Shown here one piece after another: positions 26,547 to 36,191 of a stretch of DNA of 64,000 nt (the stretch's first letter is position 1; each line of letters starts with the position of its first letter). The position numbers and the translations under genes are program-made. Source of the stretch: Lachnospiraceae bacterium (lineage in GTDB: Bacteria; Bacillota; Clostridia; Lachnospirales; Lachnospiraceae); NCBI GenBank assembly GCA_017517305.1, contig JAFWZV010000007.1:117282-181281 (forward strand). Reading direction: 5' to 3'. The notes under the pieces were generated by a model. That model did not search any database and was not told where the DNA came from. It was given only the letters and a program-made list of their open reading frames with translations.

Positions 26547-27635
26547 TTATTCAAATACCACATATACAAGGGTTTGATTAACGTGCTGATTGTTAATCTG
26601 CTCACCAACGCCAAGTATGCCTGCGTAGGTGCCTAGAGCAGAAAGATTTGCAAGGTACTCATCCAAGAATCCTATACCGGCAATGTATCTGAATCTGTTG
26701 ACACTGTCAAAGCATAGGGTAAAGGAAGTGTTATTAAGAGAATCTGTAATGTGATTTACAGTGTCCTGACTAACCTGATTAATATCATCAGGTTCCATAA
26801 TATATATGGTTTCATTCTCGAATACTGCCTTACCATTAAACATAACTCCGTTCATATCCAAAGATGTGGTAGCAGTAATAAATGTATCCTCGCCAGCGGC
26901 TCTTCCTAATGGATTAACCAACATATTTTCAACTATTCCTTCCTTTTCGACACCTGTTTCAGATGTGTATATTTCGTGGGCAGGTGTATCATCAAGCTGG
27001 AATAAGGTCTTTGTGTTTCTATCTACCAATGTGGCAAAATGTGGCTTTTCACTGAGACGTTTATATATATTTTCCTTGCCTACTAATATATTTCCTGCAT
27101 TGTTCTTAACAAAAGCATATACAGCAGTGTCAGCCATAAGCTGGCCGTTATATATAATTTGGTTCTTGTCTCCAAGAGGAGTTCCGTATGAAGAAGAACC
27201 AGCTAGGCTAATGTCATATCTTCTTAGAACAGAATTTATGGTTGCTAAAACCCTCTCTTCATTACCAGTATTGAACTCAAGACATACTGTGTTTGCGGCC
27301 TCTGGTTCAATAGAGCACAAGTTTTCCTCAAACTCGAGAATAGAGGTGACAGGGGCTTTTCGGGTATTTGTTATAACTCCAGTAGATACTGTTACGCCAG
27401 CAAGGGCGATGACCATAATGCTTGAGTCGTCAGTGCTTTTAGCTGTGTAGTAAGCACTTGTGGTTCCAATCATAGGAGTACCTGGATATTTTTCTGCCAG
27501 ATATTCAGCAGCCTTTGCAGCTTTAATAAAAGGAGCAATAAGAATAAGCAGGTCTGCTTTCTTAAGACCTTTGGTGGCCTGAGCTATAGCTTCACTTATA
27601 TTGTCAGACTGGCTTGTTCCAATAAAACCGCGCAT
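26547..27635 (-). CDS. FIST-domain sensory protein
   Basis: 362 residues with FIST N (about 20-205) and FIST C (about 215-345) domains. FIST is an intracellular sensory domain proposed to bind small ligands such as amino acids. Family-like stretches are visible: [24 protein letters not shown] and, near the end, FRYIAGIGF and [10 protein letters not shown]. No transmembrane or output domain is present. AAGGAGG lies before the ATG on the minus strand. The soluble chemoreceptor follows 11 bp downstream, so the pair probably forms a split receptor. Confidence 0.88.
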   Translation of the reverse strand: MRGFIGTSQSDNISEAIAQATKGLKKADLLILIAPFIKAAKAAEYLAEKYPGTPMIGTTSAYYTAKSTDDSSIMVIALAGVTVSTGVITNTRKAPVTSILEFEENLCSIEPEAANTVCLEFNTGNEERVLATINSVLRRYDISLAGSSSYGTPLGDKNQIIYNGQLMADTAVYAFVKNNAGNILVGKENIYKRLSEKPHFATLVDRNTKTLFQLDDTPAHEIYTSETGVEKEGIVENMLVNPLGRAAGEDTFITATTSLDMNGVMFNGKAVFENETIYIMEPDDINQVSQDTVNHITDSLNNTSFTLCFDSVNRFRYIAGIGFLDEYLANLSALGTYAGILGVGEQINNQHVNQTLVYVVFE

Positions 27636-27821
27636 ATATTAAACCTCCTTGGTAGAAATTTCATACTTATCCCAAGTATAACATAATCTATGGAAAATTG
27701 ACACAAAAATTCACACTATTTTTCTACTATTTTATAGAAATATTAATTCTCTTATGTTATGATTACGTATCAGTAAAATAATGTAATTTTTGCTTGCAGA
27801 AATGTAACAAGGAGAGAAAAA

Positions 27822-29369
27822 ATGATTTTAAGTGTATCGAATTTAAGCCATGGTTTTGGAGATAGAGCAATATTTAAGGATGTATCATTTAGACTGCTTA
27901 AGGGAGAGCATATTGGATTTGTTGGTGCAAATGGTGAAGGTAAATCCACTTTTATGAATATAGTAACAGGAAAGCTTATGCCTGATGAAGGTAATGTTGA
28001 GTGGGCTAAAAATGTGAGAGTGGGATATTTGGATCAGCACACTGTTCTTAAAGAAGGCATGACAATAGGGGATGTTTTAAGGTCTGCCTTTGAATATTTA
28101 TTTGATATTGAGTCAAGAATTAATGAGATATGTGATATGCTAGGAGAAGCAGGGGATGATATGGATGCTCTTATGGAGGAGTTAGGAACCCTTCAGGATT
28201 TGCTTAATAGTAATGACTTTTACATCATAGATTCTAAGGTTGAGGAGGTTGCAAGAGCATTTGATTTGCTATCCCTTGGTCTTGATACTGATGTTACCAG
28301 CTTAAGTGGTGGTCAAAGAACTAAAGTACTTCTTGCCAAGCTATTGCTTGAAAAGCCAGATATATTGCTTTTGGATGAGCCTACAAACTATTTGGATGCT
28401 AACCATATTGAGTGGTTAAAGAGATATCTGCAGGAGTACGAGAATGCATTTATTCTTATATCCCATGATATACCATTCTTAAATAGCGTGGTTAATCTTA
28501 TATATCATGTGGAGAATCAGGAGCTTAACCGATATGTAGGAGATTATGATAAGTTCCTTGAGGTTCATGAGATGAAGAAGCAGCAACTTGAAGCTGCATA
28601 TAAGAAACAACAGAAGGAAATAGAAGATTTAAAGGATTTTGTGGCTAGGAATAAAGCTCGTGTTGCAACTAGAAATATGGCGATGTCTAGACAGAAGAAG
28701 CTAGATAAGATGGAGGTAATTGAGCTGGCAAAGGATAAGCCAAAGCCAGAATTTAACTTTATTAATGCCAGAGCAACAGGAAAGGTTGTTTTCGAGACTA
28801 CAGATTTGGTTATTGGATATGGTGATAAGATTTTATCAAAGCCTATCAACCTTCGCATGGAAAGAGGAGAAAAAATAGCTATAGTTGGAACAAATGGTAT
28901 TGGAAAGACCACATTTTTAAAGAGTGTGCTAGGTCTCATTCCTGCAGTGTCTGGTAAGGCACAGCTTGGAGATTATCTTTCTATAGGTTACTTTGAGCAA
29001 GAGCTAGAGGGCTCAAATAATACTTGTATAGAGGAAATATGGCAGGAGTTTCCTTCATACTCTCAGTATGAGGTTAGAAGCGCATTGGCAAAATGTGGAC
29101 TTACCACAAAGCACATAGAGAGCTTGGTTAAAGTATTGTCAGGAGGAGAACAGGCAAAAGTAAGATTATGTAAACTAATCAACAGAGAAACTAATATACT
29201 TCTTCTTGATGAGCCTACAAATCACTTGGATGTAGATGCTAAGGATGAATTGAAAAGAGCACTTAAAGAGTACAAGGGTGCTGTACTTATAGTTTGTCAT
29301 GAGCCGGATTTTTATGAGGGATTAGTTGACAAGGTTTGGAATTTGGAGGAGTTTTCTATACTAGTGTAA
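27822..29369 (+). CDS. ABC-F family ATPase
   Basis: 515 residues with two ATP-binding cassettes and no membrane domain. ABC-F proteins act on the ribosome. Walker A motifs are GANGEGKST (about 35-43) and GTNGIGKTT (about 352-360), signatures LSGGQRTKV and LSGGEQAKV, Walker B LLLDEPTNYLD and LLLDEPTNHLD. The inter-domain linker (about 240-310) is a charged helix pair, as in this family. Length and linker resemble housekeeping members such as YkpA/YbiT more than the antibiotic-resistance types, but this cannot be settled by eye. It stands alone after a 186-bp gap. Confidence 0.92.
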   Translation: MILSVSNLSHGFGDRAIFKDVSFRLLKGEHIGFVGANGEGKSTFMNIVTGKLMPDEGNVEWAKNVRVGYLDQHTVLKEGMTIGDVLRSAFEYLFDIESRINEICDMLGEAGDDMDALMEELGTLQDLLNSNDFYIIDSKVEEVARAFDLLSLGLDTDVTSLSGGQRTKVLLAKLLLEKPDILLLDEPTNYLDANHIEWLKRYLQEYENAFILISHDIPFLNSVVNLIYHVENQELNRYVGDYDKFLEVHEMKKQQLEAAYKKQQKEIEDLKDFVARNKARVATRNMAMSRQKKLDKMEVIELAKDKPKPEFNFINARATGKVVFETTDLVIGYGDKILSKPINLRMERGEKIAIVGTNGIGKTTFLKSVLGLIPAVSGKAQLGDYLSIGYFEQELEGSNNTCIEEIWQEFPSYSQYEVRSALAKCGLTTKHIESLVKVLSGGEQAKVRLCKLINRETNILLLDEPTNHLDVDAKDELKRALKEYKGAVLIVCHEPDFYEGLVDKVWNLEEFSILV

Positions 29370-29373
29370 AAAC

Positions 29374-29402
29374 TTGTAAATAATGAAACAATTTGGTATA
29401 AT
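29374..29402 (+). promoter_or_regulatory. Probable sigma-A promoter of the penicillin-binding protein gene
   Basis: TTGTAA (29374-29379), 17-bp spacer, TATAAT (29397-29402) preceded by TGG, giving an extended -10. It begins 5 bp after the ABC-F stop. Confidence 0.75.
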
Positions 29403-29465
29403 GTTTTTTTGGAGAAATATTAATATTGAATTTTGGAAATATCCATATAAAAGGGAGGTAGCGCT

Positions 29466-32432
29466 GTGAGCTATTCAAAACACGAGACCGTTAAGAAACA
29501 GAGAAAATTGGTCTCTAAAACACAGAGAAGAAAGAGAAAAGTGTTAGTAAGCCTGTTTAAGGTGATTTTGGTTGCACTTGTAACTATAGTAATTGCCTGT
29601 GCGGGAGCTGGCTTTGGTATGATGAAGGGCGTTCTTGATAATGCACCGGATATTAATGAGATAAGTATTGTACCTAAGGGTTTTAAGACTACTCTTTATG
29701 ACAAGGATGGTAATGTTGAAAAAGAGTTATCCACATATGGTTCTAACAGAGAATATGTATACTATGAGGATATACCGGAGATGTATGTCAATGCCTTTAT
29801 TGCCATAGAGGATGAAAGATTCTGGACTCATAATGGTATCGACGTAAAGGGTATCCTTAGAGCAGGTGTTAAGGGTGTTGCTTCAGGAAACTTTGATGAA
29901 GGAGCCAGTACCATTACTCAGCAGCTTATTAAGAACCATGTATTCAATGTTGGTATGGATGAGACAACCTTCCTAGATAAGCTAGAGAGAAAGATTCAGG
30001 AGCAGTATTTGGCTCTTGAGCTTGAGAAAAAGTACTCAAAGGAAGAAATTGTAGAGTATTACCTTAATACAATTTACTTAGGTAGAGGTGCTCATGGTAT
30101 ACAGGCTGCATCAGAGCTTTACTTTGGAAAGTCTATGGATGAGCTGACTATATCAGAGATAGCTGTTATTGCAGGTATTACTAAGAATCCTAGTCAGTTT
30201 GATCCTGTTATTTTCCCAGAGGAAAATGCATACAGACGTGAGGACGTTTTGGATAAGATGCTAGAGCTTGGATATATTACTGATGCACAGTATCAGGTTG
30301 CTATGGCTGATGATGTGTATGAGAGAATTAAGATTGAGTATGATAACCAGCAGGCATCAGATTCTGTTTACACATATTATGAGGATGCAATCCTAAATCA
30401 GTTGACTAAGGATTTGATGGAAATCTATGGATGTACTGAGGAGCAGGCATCTATGATGATTTATACTGAAGGTTTTTCTATTTATTCTGTACAGGATAAG
30501 GAAATTCAGGCAATATGTGATGCTGTAATTAATGATGATAGCTATGTATATAGTGCATCTAAGGTGGGACTTGATTATGAGCTTACTATTCTAGATGGCG
30601 ATGGATATACAGAGCATAACTATATGATAGGTCATGTTGTAAACTACTTTGTTGATGCAACTGGTAATGATAAGTACAGTCCTATCTATAATACTGAGGA
30701 AGAGGCTAGAGCAGCCGCGGATACCTTTAGAGAGGCTATGCTTATTGAAACTGATGGTACATTTATTGCGGAAGATTTCGAGGTTTCACCACAGCCACAG
30801 TTTGCGTTTACAATTATGGATCAAAAAACTGGGTATGTTAAGGCCATGGTTGGCGGTAAGGGAGAGAAAACCTCAGACCTTTCCTTTAATAGAGCAACAG
30901 ACGCACCTAGACAGCCAGGTTCTACATTCAAGATAGTTGCAGCTTATCTGCCACTTTTTGATACAGGAATGGGGTCATTAGCTAAGGTATATAAGGACGA
31001 GCCATATTATTACAAAAATGGTGGTATGGTGCACAACTGGTGGGGTGGCTCATATCGAGGATATGTAAACTGTAGAGAGGGTATAGCCCAATCTATGAAT
31101 GTTATTGCAGTAAAGGCCATTACTGATGCAACTGAGGAGGTTGCCTTTGATTATCTTATGAAGCTTGGATTTACTACTCTTGTTGATCAAGAGGTTGGCG
31201 CTGATGGAGGTATTTATTCTGATATTACCCAGTCAACAGCCTTAGGTGGTCTTACCTATGGAGTTACAACCCATGAGATGACTGCAGCCTATGCGGCAAT
31301 TGCTAATGGTGGAGTTTATACAAAACCAGTGCTTTACTCAAAGGTAGTGGATTATAATGGTAATGTTATTATAGACAATACAATACCAACTACCCATGTT
31401 GCTATGAAGCCAACTACAGCATGGCAGTTGATAGAAGGTATGAAATCGGTTATTAGAGGAGGTACAGGTGGAGCAGCCTGGATGACAACTGGCATTACCT
31501 GTGCAGGTAAGACAGGAACAACCTCAAGCTCTTATGACCTTTGGTTCTGTGGTATGACACCATATTATACCGCATCCATTTGGATGGGATATGATTATAA
31601 TATTACGTTATATGATTCAAGTGCTCACAAGTATATGTGGAGAGATATAATGGATCAGGTAGCTATATTAGAAGGACATGATCCATCAGTGGATTTTGAA
31701 AGACCGGAAGGTATAACCTATGCTACAGTTTGTAAGATATCTGGAAGATATCCAACAGAAAAATGTCCAACTATAGGTGATTATTGTGCAGTTGATTCTG
31801 TGCCTGGAGGAAAATGTCCAGGACATACTATGATAAAGCTGTGTAAGGAATCTAAGAAAATAGCAACCGAGGAATGTAAAGAGACTATAGAGCTTGTTGT
31901 TGAGTTAGACCCAGTGACACATAAGGAGATACTTGTTGGAACAGGTAAAACTGCAGAGGATTATGCGTATACTAAGGAAGGTTGTGATCTTCATCCTGTT
32001 GATAAGGATAAGGATAAGCTTACTATATCTACTACTTGTACAGAAGGTGGTTCTATAACAGGAACCGTAAAGGTTGCCAAGGGTGAAAATATTTCTATAT
32101 ATATTGCACCATATAATGGTTATACCATAAGTGATGTTGTAGTAGATGGACAAAGCGTTGGAGTTGTAAGTAGTTACACATTTAATAATATACAAGGTAA
32201 TCATACTATACATGCTGTATTCACACCTACAAGCAGTGGTAGTATAACTCCAGAACCAACTACAACCCAGGCGCCACCGCCAACCACAGTGGCACCACCG
32301 CCAACTACAGCGGCACCAGAGCCAACTACAACACAGGCACCCCCTACTTCGGAGGTAGCTCCACCGCCAGATACTGCGGCACCAACCTCAGATCCAGCGA
32401 CAGAGGCCACACAACCAAGTAGCGAAGGTTAA
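29466..32432 (+). CDS. Class A penicillin-binding protein (transglycosylase/transpeptidase) with C-terminal extension
   Basis: Bifunctional peptidoglycan synthase of the PBP1A type, 988 residues. It starts with GTG, placed by GGGAGG upstream. A basic cytoplasmic N-terminus and one membrane helix (about 28-55) precede the GT51 transglycosylase domain, with catalytic EDERFW (about 114-119) and GASTITQQLIKN. The transpeptidase has SxxK in PGSTFK (Ser486), SMN (about 545) and KTGT (Lys682). Residues about 850-915 look like a divergent InlB B-repeat (GGSITGTVKVAKGE... ITFNN-type). The last 75 residues are a Pro/Thr-rich low-complexity tail with repeated TTTQAPP units, probably spanning the cell wall. 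Confidence 0.93.
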   Translation: MSYSKHETVKKQRKLVSKTQRRKRKVLVSLFKVILVALVTIVIACAGAGFGMMKGVLDNAPDINEISIVPKGFKTTLYDKDGNVEKELSTYGSNREYVYYEDIPEMYVNAFIAIEDERFWTHNGIDVKGILRAGVKGVASGNFDEGASTITQQLIKNHVFNVGMDETTFLDKLERKIQEQYLALELEKKYSKEEIVEYYLNTIYLGRGAHGIQAASELYFGKSMDELTISEIAVIAGITKNPSQFDPVIFPEENAYRREDVLDKMLELGYITDAQYQVAMADDVYERIKIEYDNQQASDSVYTYYEDAILNQLTKDLMEIYGCTEEQASMMIYTEGFSIYSVQDKEIQAICDAVINDDSYVYSASKVGLDYELTILDGDGYTEHNYMIGHVVNYFVDATGNDKYSPIYNTEEEARAAADTFREAMLIETDGTFIAEDFEVSPQPQFAFTIMDQKTGYVKAMVGGKGEKTSDLSFNRATDAPRQPGSTFKIVAAYLPLFDTGMGSLAKVYKDEPYYYKNGGMVHNWWGGSYRGYVNCREGIAQSMNVIAVKAITDATEEVAFDYLMKLGFTTLVDQEVGADGGIYSDITQSTALGGLTYGVTTHEMTAAYAAIANGGVYTKPVLYSKVVDYNGNVIIDNTIPTTHVAMKPTTAWQLIEGMKSVIRGGTGGAAWMTTGITCAGKTGTTSSSYDLWFCGMTPYYTASIWMGYDYNITLYDSSAHKYMWRDIMDQVAILEGHDPSVDFERPEGITYATVCKISGRYPTEKCPTIGDYCAVDSVPGGKCPGHTMIKLCKESKKIATEECKETIELVVELDPVTHKEILVGTGKTAEDYAYTKEGCDLHPVDKDKDKLTISTTCTEGGSITGTVKVAKGENISIYIAPYNGYTISDVVVDGQSVGVVSSYTFNNIQGNHTIHAVFTPTSSGSITPEPTTTQAPPPTTVAPPPTTAAPEPTTTQAPPTSEVAPPPDTAAPTSDPATEATQPSSEG

Positions 32433-32444
32433 TTATGTAAGAAT

Positions 32445-32491
32445 AACAGGAACTAAGTGATAAGTAATTATCACTTGGTTCCTGTTTTGTT
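32445..32491 (+). terminator. Intrinsic terminator between the PBP gene and spoVAE
   Basis: A 19-bp stem with one G-U (32445-32463 with 32468-32486) around a GTAA loop, followed by TTTTG TTT. It lies between convergent genes. Confidence 0.85.
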
Positions 32492-32498
32492 TGATGAA

Positions 32499-32858
32499 TT
32501 AATTTTTGGTCATTTTAGGTGAGAAAATCAAAGATGCTATATAAGAAAATACAAGGGCTGCTGAGGTTCCAACAGCTGCTGCTGTAAAGCCTCCTTTAAA
32601 AATACCTAGCAGGCCATATTCATCAATTGCGTCTCTCATCCCCTTCCATATATTGTATCCAAATCCTGTTAGTGGAACAGATGCTCCAGCTCCAGCAAAG
32701 TCTAGGAATGGTTCATATATTCCAATAGCACCTAATATTACTCCCGTACACACAAGAAGTACCATAACTCTACCAGGCATTAACTTTGTATTATCCATTA
32801 ATATTTGTGCAAGTACACAGATAATACCACCTATGACAAATGCTTTAATATAATCCAT
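32499..32858 (-). CDS. spoVAE: Stage V sporulation protein AE
   Basis: Small integral membrane protein of the SpoVA channel, which moves dipicolinic acid into the forespore and releases it at germination. 119 residues and about four hydrophobic segments (starting YIKAFVIGGIICVLAQIL). The conserved AGAGASVPLTGFGY is characteristic of the SpoVAC/SpoVAE family. It is the last gene of the minus-strand spoVA operon, 14 bp after spoVAD. It corresponds to the SpoVAEb form; no spoVAEa or spoVAF follows, since the PBP gene converges here. Confidence 0.93.
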   Translation of the reverse strand: MDYIKAFVIGGIICVLAQILMDNTKLMPGRVMVLLVCTGVILGAIGIYEPFLDFAGAGASVPLTGFGYNIWKGMRDAIDEYGLLGIFKGGFTAAAVGTSAALVFSYIASLIFSPKMTKN

Positions 32859-32872
32859 AATGTCCTCCTTTA

Positions 32873-33931
32873 TTAATGTTCGATTACGATTCCATGGGCT
32901 ATGCCAGGAATGGTTTGTCCTTCATTATAGCTAACTGTGGATAGAAGAGCACCTGTTGGAACAAATAATATTCTCTTCCAGGTTCCTTGATCCATATTGT
33001 GAAGAATATATCCTGCAAGGGTTACAGCACAACAACCACAGCCACTTCCGCCACTGTGAGTATCCTGTTTTTCTGAATCAAATATTTCAACACCGCAATC
33101 CATGTGTCTGTCGCCAATTTCTACGTTGTTATCTCGTAACAGTTTAATTAATATTTCACTTCCGACTTTTCCTAGATCACCAGTAATGATTTTGTCAAAA
33201 TAGTCAGGCTTTAAGGATAAATCCTCCAGGCATTGATATATAACATCTGCTGCTGCAGGAGCCATAATTGCACCCATGTTCATATTGTCAACAACACCAT
33301 AGTCCACAATTTTTCCGGTGGTAACAGCTGTTATACGTGGATAACCTTGCATAGCATTCTGATTTTTGGTGCTACTTACAACGAAGGCGCCACTTCCAGT
33401 AACAGTCCAGGTGGCGCTTAAAGGACGTTGGTTTCCATATTCAAGTGGAAAACGGAACTGCTTTTCTGCACTTCCATAATGGCTACTTGTGAAGGCTAAA
33501 GCGTTATCAGCATAGCCAGCAGCGACTAGCATAGCTGCAAGTGATAAGCCTTCACCACAGGTCGAGCATGCGCCATATAGGCCAAAGAGTGGGATATTAA
33601 AGCTTTTTACGCCGAAGGTAGTTCCGATTAATTGCCCCAATAAATCTCCGCCAAGTAGATATCTTATATCCTCTTTACTGATTCCTGATTTTGATATGGC
33701 AGTTTGAACAGCTCGTCTAACCATTTCAGATTCCCCTTCTTCCCAGCTGTTCATTCCGAATGTAGGGTCATTTTCGATTTGGTCATAAAAAGAGGACAGG
33801 GGACCTTCTCCTTCCATTTGACCTACCACAGATGCACGACTTATTATGGCTGGAGGATTAGCAAATTTAATTGTTTGCTTACCTACGGCTTGATTAATTG
33901 TTTCAGTGTTGTCAATATTTTCCTTTCTCAT
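32873..33931 (-). CDS. spoVAD: Stage V sporulation protein AD
   Basis: Thiolase-fold protein that binds dipicolinic acid and works with the SpoVA membrane channel. 352 residues. Recognisable stretches include FANPPAIISRASVVG near the N-terminus, LFGLYGACSTCGEGLSLAA (about 130-148) and SGGSGCGCCAVTLAG near residue 300. The SpoVAD family keeps the thiolase fold but is not known to act as an enzyme. It lies between spoVAC (9 bp upstream) and spoVAE in a compact operon. Confidence 0.95.
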   Translation of the reverse strand: MRKENIDNTETINQAVGKQTIKFANPPAIISRASVVGQMEGEGPLSSFYDQIENDPTFGMNSWEEGESEMVRRAVQTAISKSGISKEDIRYLLGGDLLGQLIGTTFGVKSFNIPLFGLYGACSTCGEGLSLAAMLVAAGYADNALAFTSSHYGSAEKQFRFPLEYGNQRPLSATWTVTGSGAFVVSSTKNQNAMQGYPRITAVTTGKIVDYGVVDNMNMGAIMAPAAADVIYQCLEDLSLKPDYFDKIITGDLGKVGSEILIKLLRDNNVEIGDRHMDCGVEIFDSEKQDTHSGGSGCGCCAVTLAGYILHNMDQGTWKRILFVPTGALLSTVSYNEGQTIPGIAHGIVIEH

Positions 33932-33940
33932 ATATACCTC

Positions 33941-34402
33941 CTATAAGATGCCTGTAACGGTTAGTATCCAGTATATTAGTCCTGTGCACCAGCCTGTTAA
34001 AATACCAAAAAGAATAACGGGTCCGGATATTGTGAAGATTTTTACACCCTTACCGAAAACCTCTCCCTCCTTCTGGTATTCTATGGTAGGTGCCGCAACC
34101 GAATTGGCAAAGCCTGTTATGGGTACTAGTGCACCAGCACCACCGAATTTTGCTAACTTTTTATATAGATTAAAGCTGGTCAATATTACGCTGATAAAGA
34201 CCAAAATGATAGATGTCCATGCTCCTGCGTCTTCTTTGGACACTTCAAAATTATTTCTTAAAAGGTTGGATATAAATTGACCTAATGTGCAGATTAAACC
34301 GCCCACTATAAAGGCATTTACACAATTTTTGAAGCAATTATGTTTTGGCGTAACTGCTTCTACATATTGGTTGTATTCTTGATTTGTTTGTTTTGCTTTC
34401 AT
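33941..34402 (-). CDS. spoVAC: Stage V sporulation protein AC
   Basis: Membrane protein that in Bacillus behaves as a mechanosensitive channel for dipicolinic acid release. 153 residues with about five hydrophobic helices. The GGAGALVPITGFANSV motif is the family hallmark, paralleling SpoVAE. The N-terminal 30 residues are polar. Part of the minus-strand spoVA operon, starting 20 bp after spoVAB. Confidence 0.94.
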   Translation of the reverse strand: MKAKQTNQEYNQYVEAVTPKHNCFKNCVNAFIVGGLICTLGQFISNLLRNNFEVSKEDAGAWTSIILVFISVILTSFNLYKKLAKFGGAGALVPITGFANSVAAPTIEYQKEGEVFGKGVKIFTISGPVILFGILTGWCTGLIYWILTVTGIL

Positions 34403-34422
34403 ATAAATTCTCCTTTACAAAT

Positions 34423-34839
34423 TTATGGTAGATAAAAGAATTGGGCCAGTGAGCCTACTGCCTTGCCAAAGGCAACAGCCACTAGTACATATGGAAGATA
34501 ATCCCTTATGGAGAATCTTCTTGATAATATAGGGAAAATGGATAAGGTTTCTGCAAGTGCTCCTGCCAGACAACCGATAAAAATACCTCCAAATAGGTTG
34601 TAAAAAGCATATCCCCATGTGCCTAACAGTATGGGAATTTGAAAAATCTCCACGGCGTTACCTACAGTCACCCCAAGTACAATAAGGGCCTCAAGCATAA
34701 CTCTTTTATCTAATGCCTTATATTTTTCTGCAAGCTTTTCAAATACACCCAACAGTGTGATAAAGGCTACATATCCTGCAGAGGTTCCACCCCCGGCAAC
34801 CATACAGAATAGGCAAAATATAATAGTTTTAGTTAACAT
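34423..34839 (-). CDS. spoVAB: Stage V sporulation protein AB
   Basis: 138-residue integral membrane protein with four hydrophobic segments. The GGGTSAGYVAFITLLG start and the late GCLAGALAETLSIFPILSRR segment match SpoVAB. Its biochemical role is not established. It overlaps spoVAA by 11 bp. Many Clostridia carry only spoVAC-AD-AE, so its presence marks a fuller, Bacillus-like operon. Confidence 0.9.
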   Translation of the reverse strand: MLTKTIIFCLFCMVAGGGTSAGYVAFITLLGVFEKLAEKYKALDKRVMLEALIVLGVTVGNAVEIFQIPILLGTWGYAFYNLFGGIFIGCLAGALAETLSIFPILSRRFSIRDYLPYVLVAVAFGKAVGSLAQFFYLP

Positions 34840-35470
34840 CTAAGGTCTTCTTGTGACGAGAGCTGTCTATTACGATACATTTGTTAACATCCTGCTCGTA
34901 AAGACGCATTTGGACCTGAAGGGGTGTCGGGTCATCAGTAAGCTTTTTGTTGATTCCGTGGTTGAAGAATATAATCATTCCTATGGTTAGTCCCAAGCAG
35001 TAACATATAATTCCTAGCGCCAGACCTGTGGTTAGTATGTCTGGAGATTCTCCTGTAAAAAGGGTATATAGGCTTTCTAATAGTCCTCTGGTTCCTGAAT
35101 CCTGATTATAGGACATTATGGAAAATGCAGTTCCGAAAAATGAAATTAGCATCAGCAAAATTACTCTGGTATTCTGCTTAAATGTCCCCTTTTTTCTGCC
35201 ACTATCGTAGTAGACAATGGTTTCGGAGTTGCCGATGGTTTCAATGCTTAGGTTTTCGAATTCTGTTTGTATAATCTCAATTAGCTTCAAAACTGTCACC
35301 ACAAGCTGAGCCTTAGTGGTACTGGGAAGGTGAGTTACCTGAAGCTCTCTAACCCTTTTGTCAACGGTTTTATCCTTGCAAAATATAGATGAAATATCGC
35401 CTATAGTAATGCAGGGGTCATCAACTAGTATGCTCTGCTCTAAAGCAATATAAAGAGTATTTTCTTTCAT
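34829..35470 (-). CDS. spoVAA: Stage V sporulation protein AA
   Basis: 213 residues, the first gene of the spoVA operon. The N-terminal 90 residues form a small soluble domain, followed by a TM helix (about 100-120) and a second hydrophobic stretch (about 150-170), then a charged tail. The layout and position match SpoVAA. The operon is expected to be read by sigma-G in the forespore, but no convincing sigma-G promoter was seen in the 165 bp upstream. Confidence 0.88.
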   Translation of the reverse strand: MKENTLYIALEQSILVDDPCITIGDISSIFCKDKTVDKRVRELQVTHLPSTTKAQLVVTVLKLIEIIQTEFENLSIETIGNSETIVYYDSGRKKGTFKQNTRVILLMLISFFGTAFSIMSYNQDSGTRGLLESLYTLFTGESPDILTTGLALGIICYCLGLTIGMIIFFNHGINKKLTDDPTPLQVQMRLYEQDVNKCIVIDSSRHKKTLDVN

Positions 35471-35635
35471 AGTAGCAATTCCTTTTTTATAGATTTTTAT
35501 TAGTATTTCATTATTTGGGGAAAATATTTATAAATAACATAACTTGGATAAAATTTAGTTTAATTTTATGTGTTTCTATGGTATACTTTAGCTTGGATTA
35601 TAATGTAAAATATTATGCAATTTAGGAGATTAATA

Positions 35636-36169
35636 ATGGGCTTAGGTGAAGTGCGTAAGGAGATTAACAGGATAGATGATAGCATGAAGCTATTATTTAA
35701 CGAGAGAATGAATTGCTCTAATCAGGTTGCTGAGGTTAAGATTTCTGAAAATGACAGCGTGTTTAAGCCTCTTAGAGAAAAGGAAATCTGTGAGAGATTC
35801 GCTGATGATGAGGAGTATCTTACATTTATAAAAAAAGTTATGCAGATTAGTCGAAAGCGACAGTACGGTATATTCTTGGAAAGAAAAGTAGATATGATGA
35901 TGTCTAATAAGCTTATGGCAGTTAAGGATTTAGTACTTGAAAGAGGAGTTTTAGAGCTTAAGCTTATGGCAGATAAAACCTCAACAAAAGGGTTAAATGT
36001 TAAGGATATTATTTCCATAGTAGCTGATACAAGTCTTGAAATTAATTCACTTAATGTAGATGATGAAGGTCAGGTGCATATGGTTCTTCAGGTTAATAGA
36101 AATGAAAAATCTGTAAAAGAAGCATGGACTCTGGCTTGTATGTTATACGAAGAAACCATAAATAATTAA
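35636..36169 (+). CDS. Chorismate mutase-like protein
   Basis: 177 residues from ATG 35636, set by AGGAG 7 nt upstream. The first 90 residues match AroQ-type chorismate mutases: EVRKEINRIDDSMKLLFNER, then VAEVKISEN and FKPLREKEI, carrying the expected Arg, Lys and acidic positions of the active site. Chorismate mutase converts chorismate to prephenate for Phe and Tyr. The C-terminal 80 residues do not resemble prephenate dehydratase or dehydrogenase and are not recognised. It lies 22 bp before pyrC, an unexpected partner; co-transcription with pyrimidine genes is possible. Confidence 0.75.
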   Translation: MGLGEVRKEINRIDDSMKLLFNERMNCSNQVAEVKISENDSVFKPLREKEICERFADDEEYLTFIKKVMQISRKRQYGIFLERKVDMMMSNKLMAVKDLVLERGVLELKLMADKTSTKGLNVKDIISIVADTSLEINSLNVDDEGQVHMVLQVNRNEKSVKEAWTLACMLYEETINN

Positions 36170-36191
36170 AAAGATACAAGGAGGGATTAGC

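Noticed and set aside
32201-32410. Minus-strand Gly/Val-rich open frame over the PBP tail
   Set aside because: It is the antisense reading of the Pro/Thr repeat region.
35471-35560. Sigma-G promoter for spoVAA on the minus strand
   Set aside because: The sequence has only a loose match to the -10 consensus and no acceptable -35 at the right spacing.
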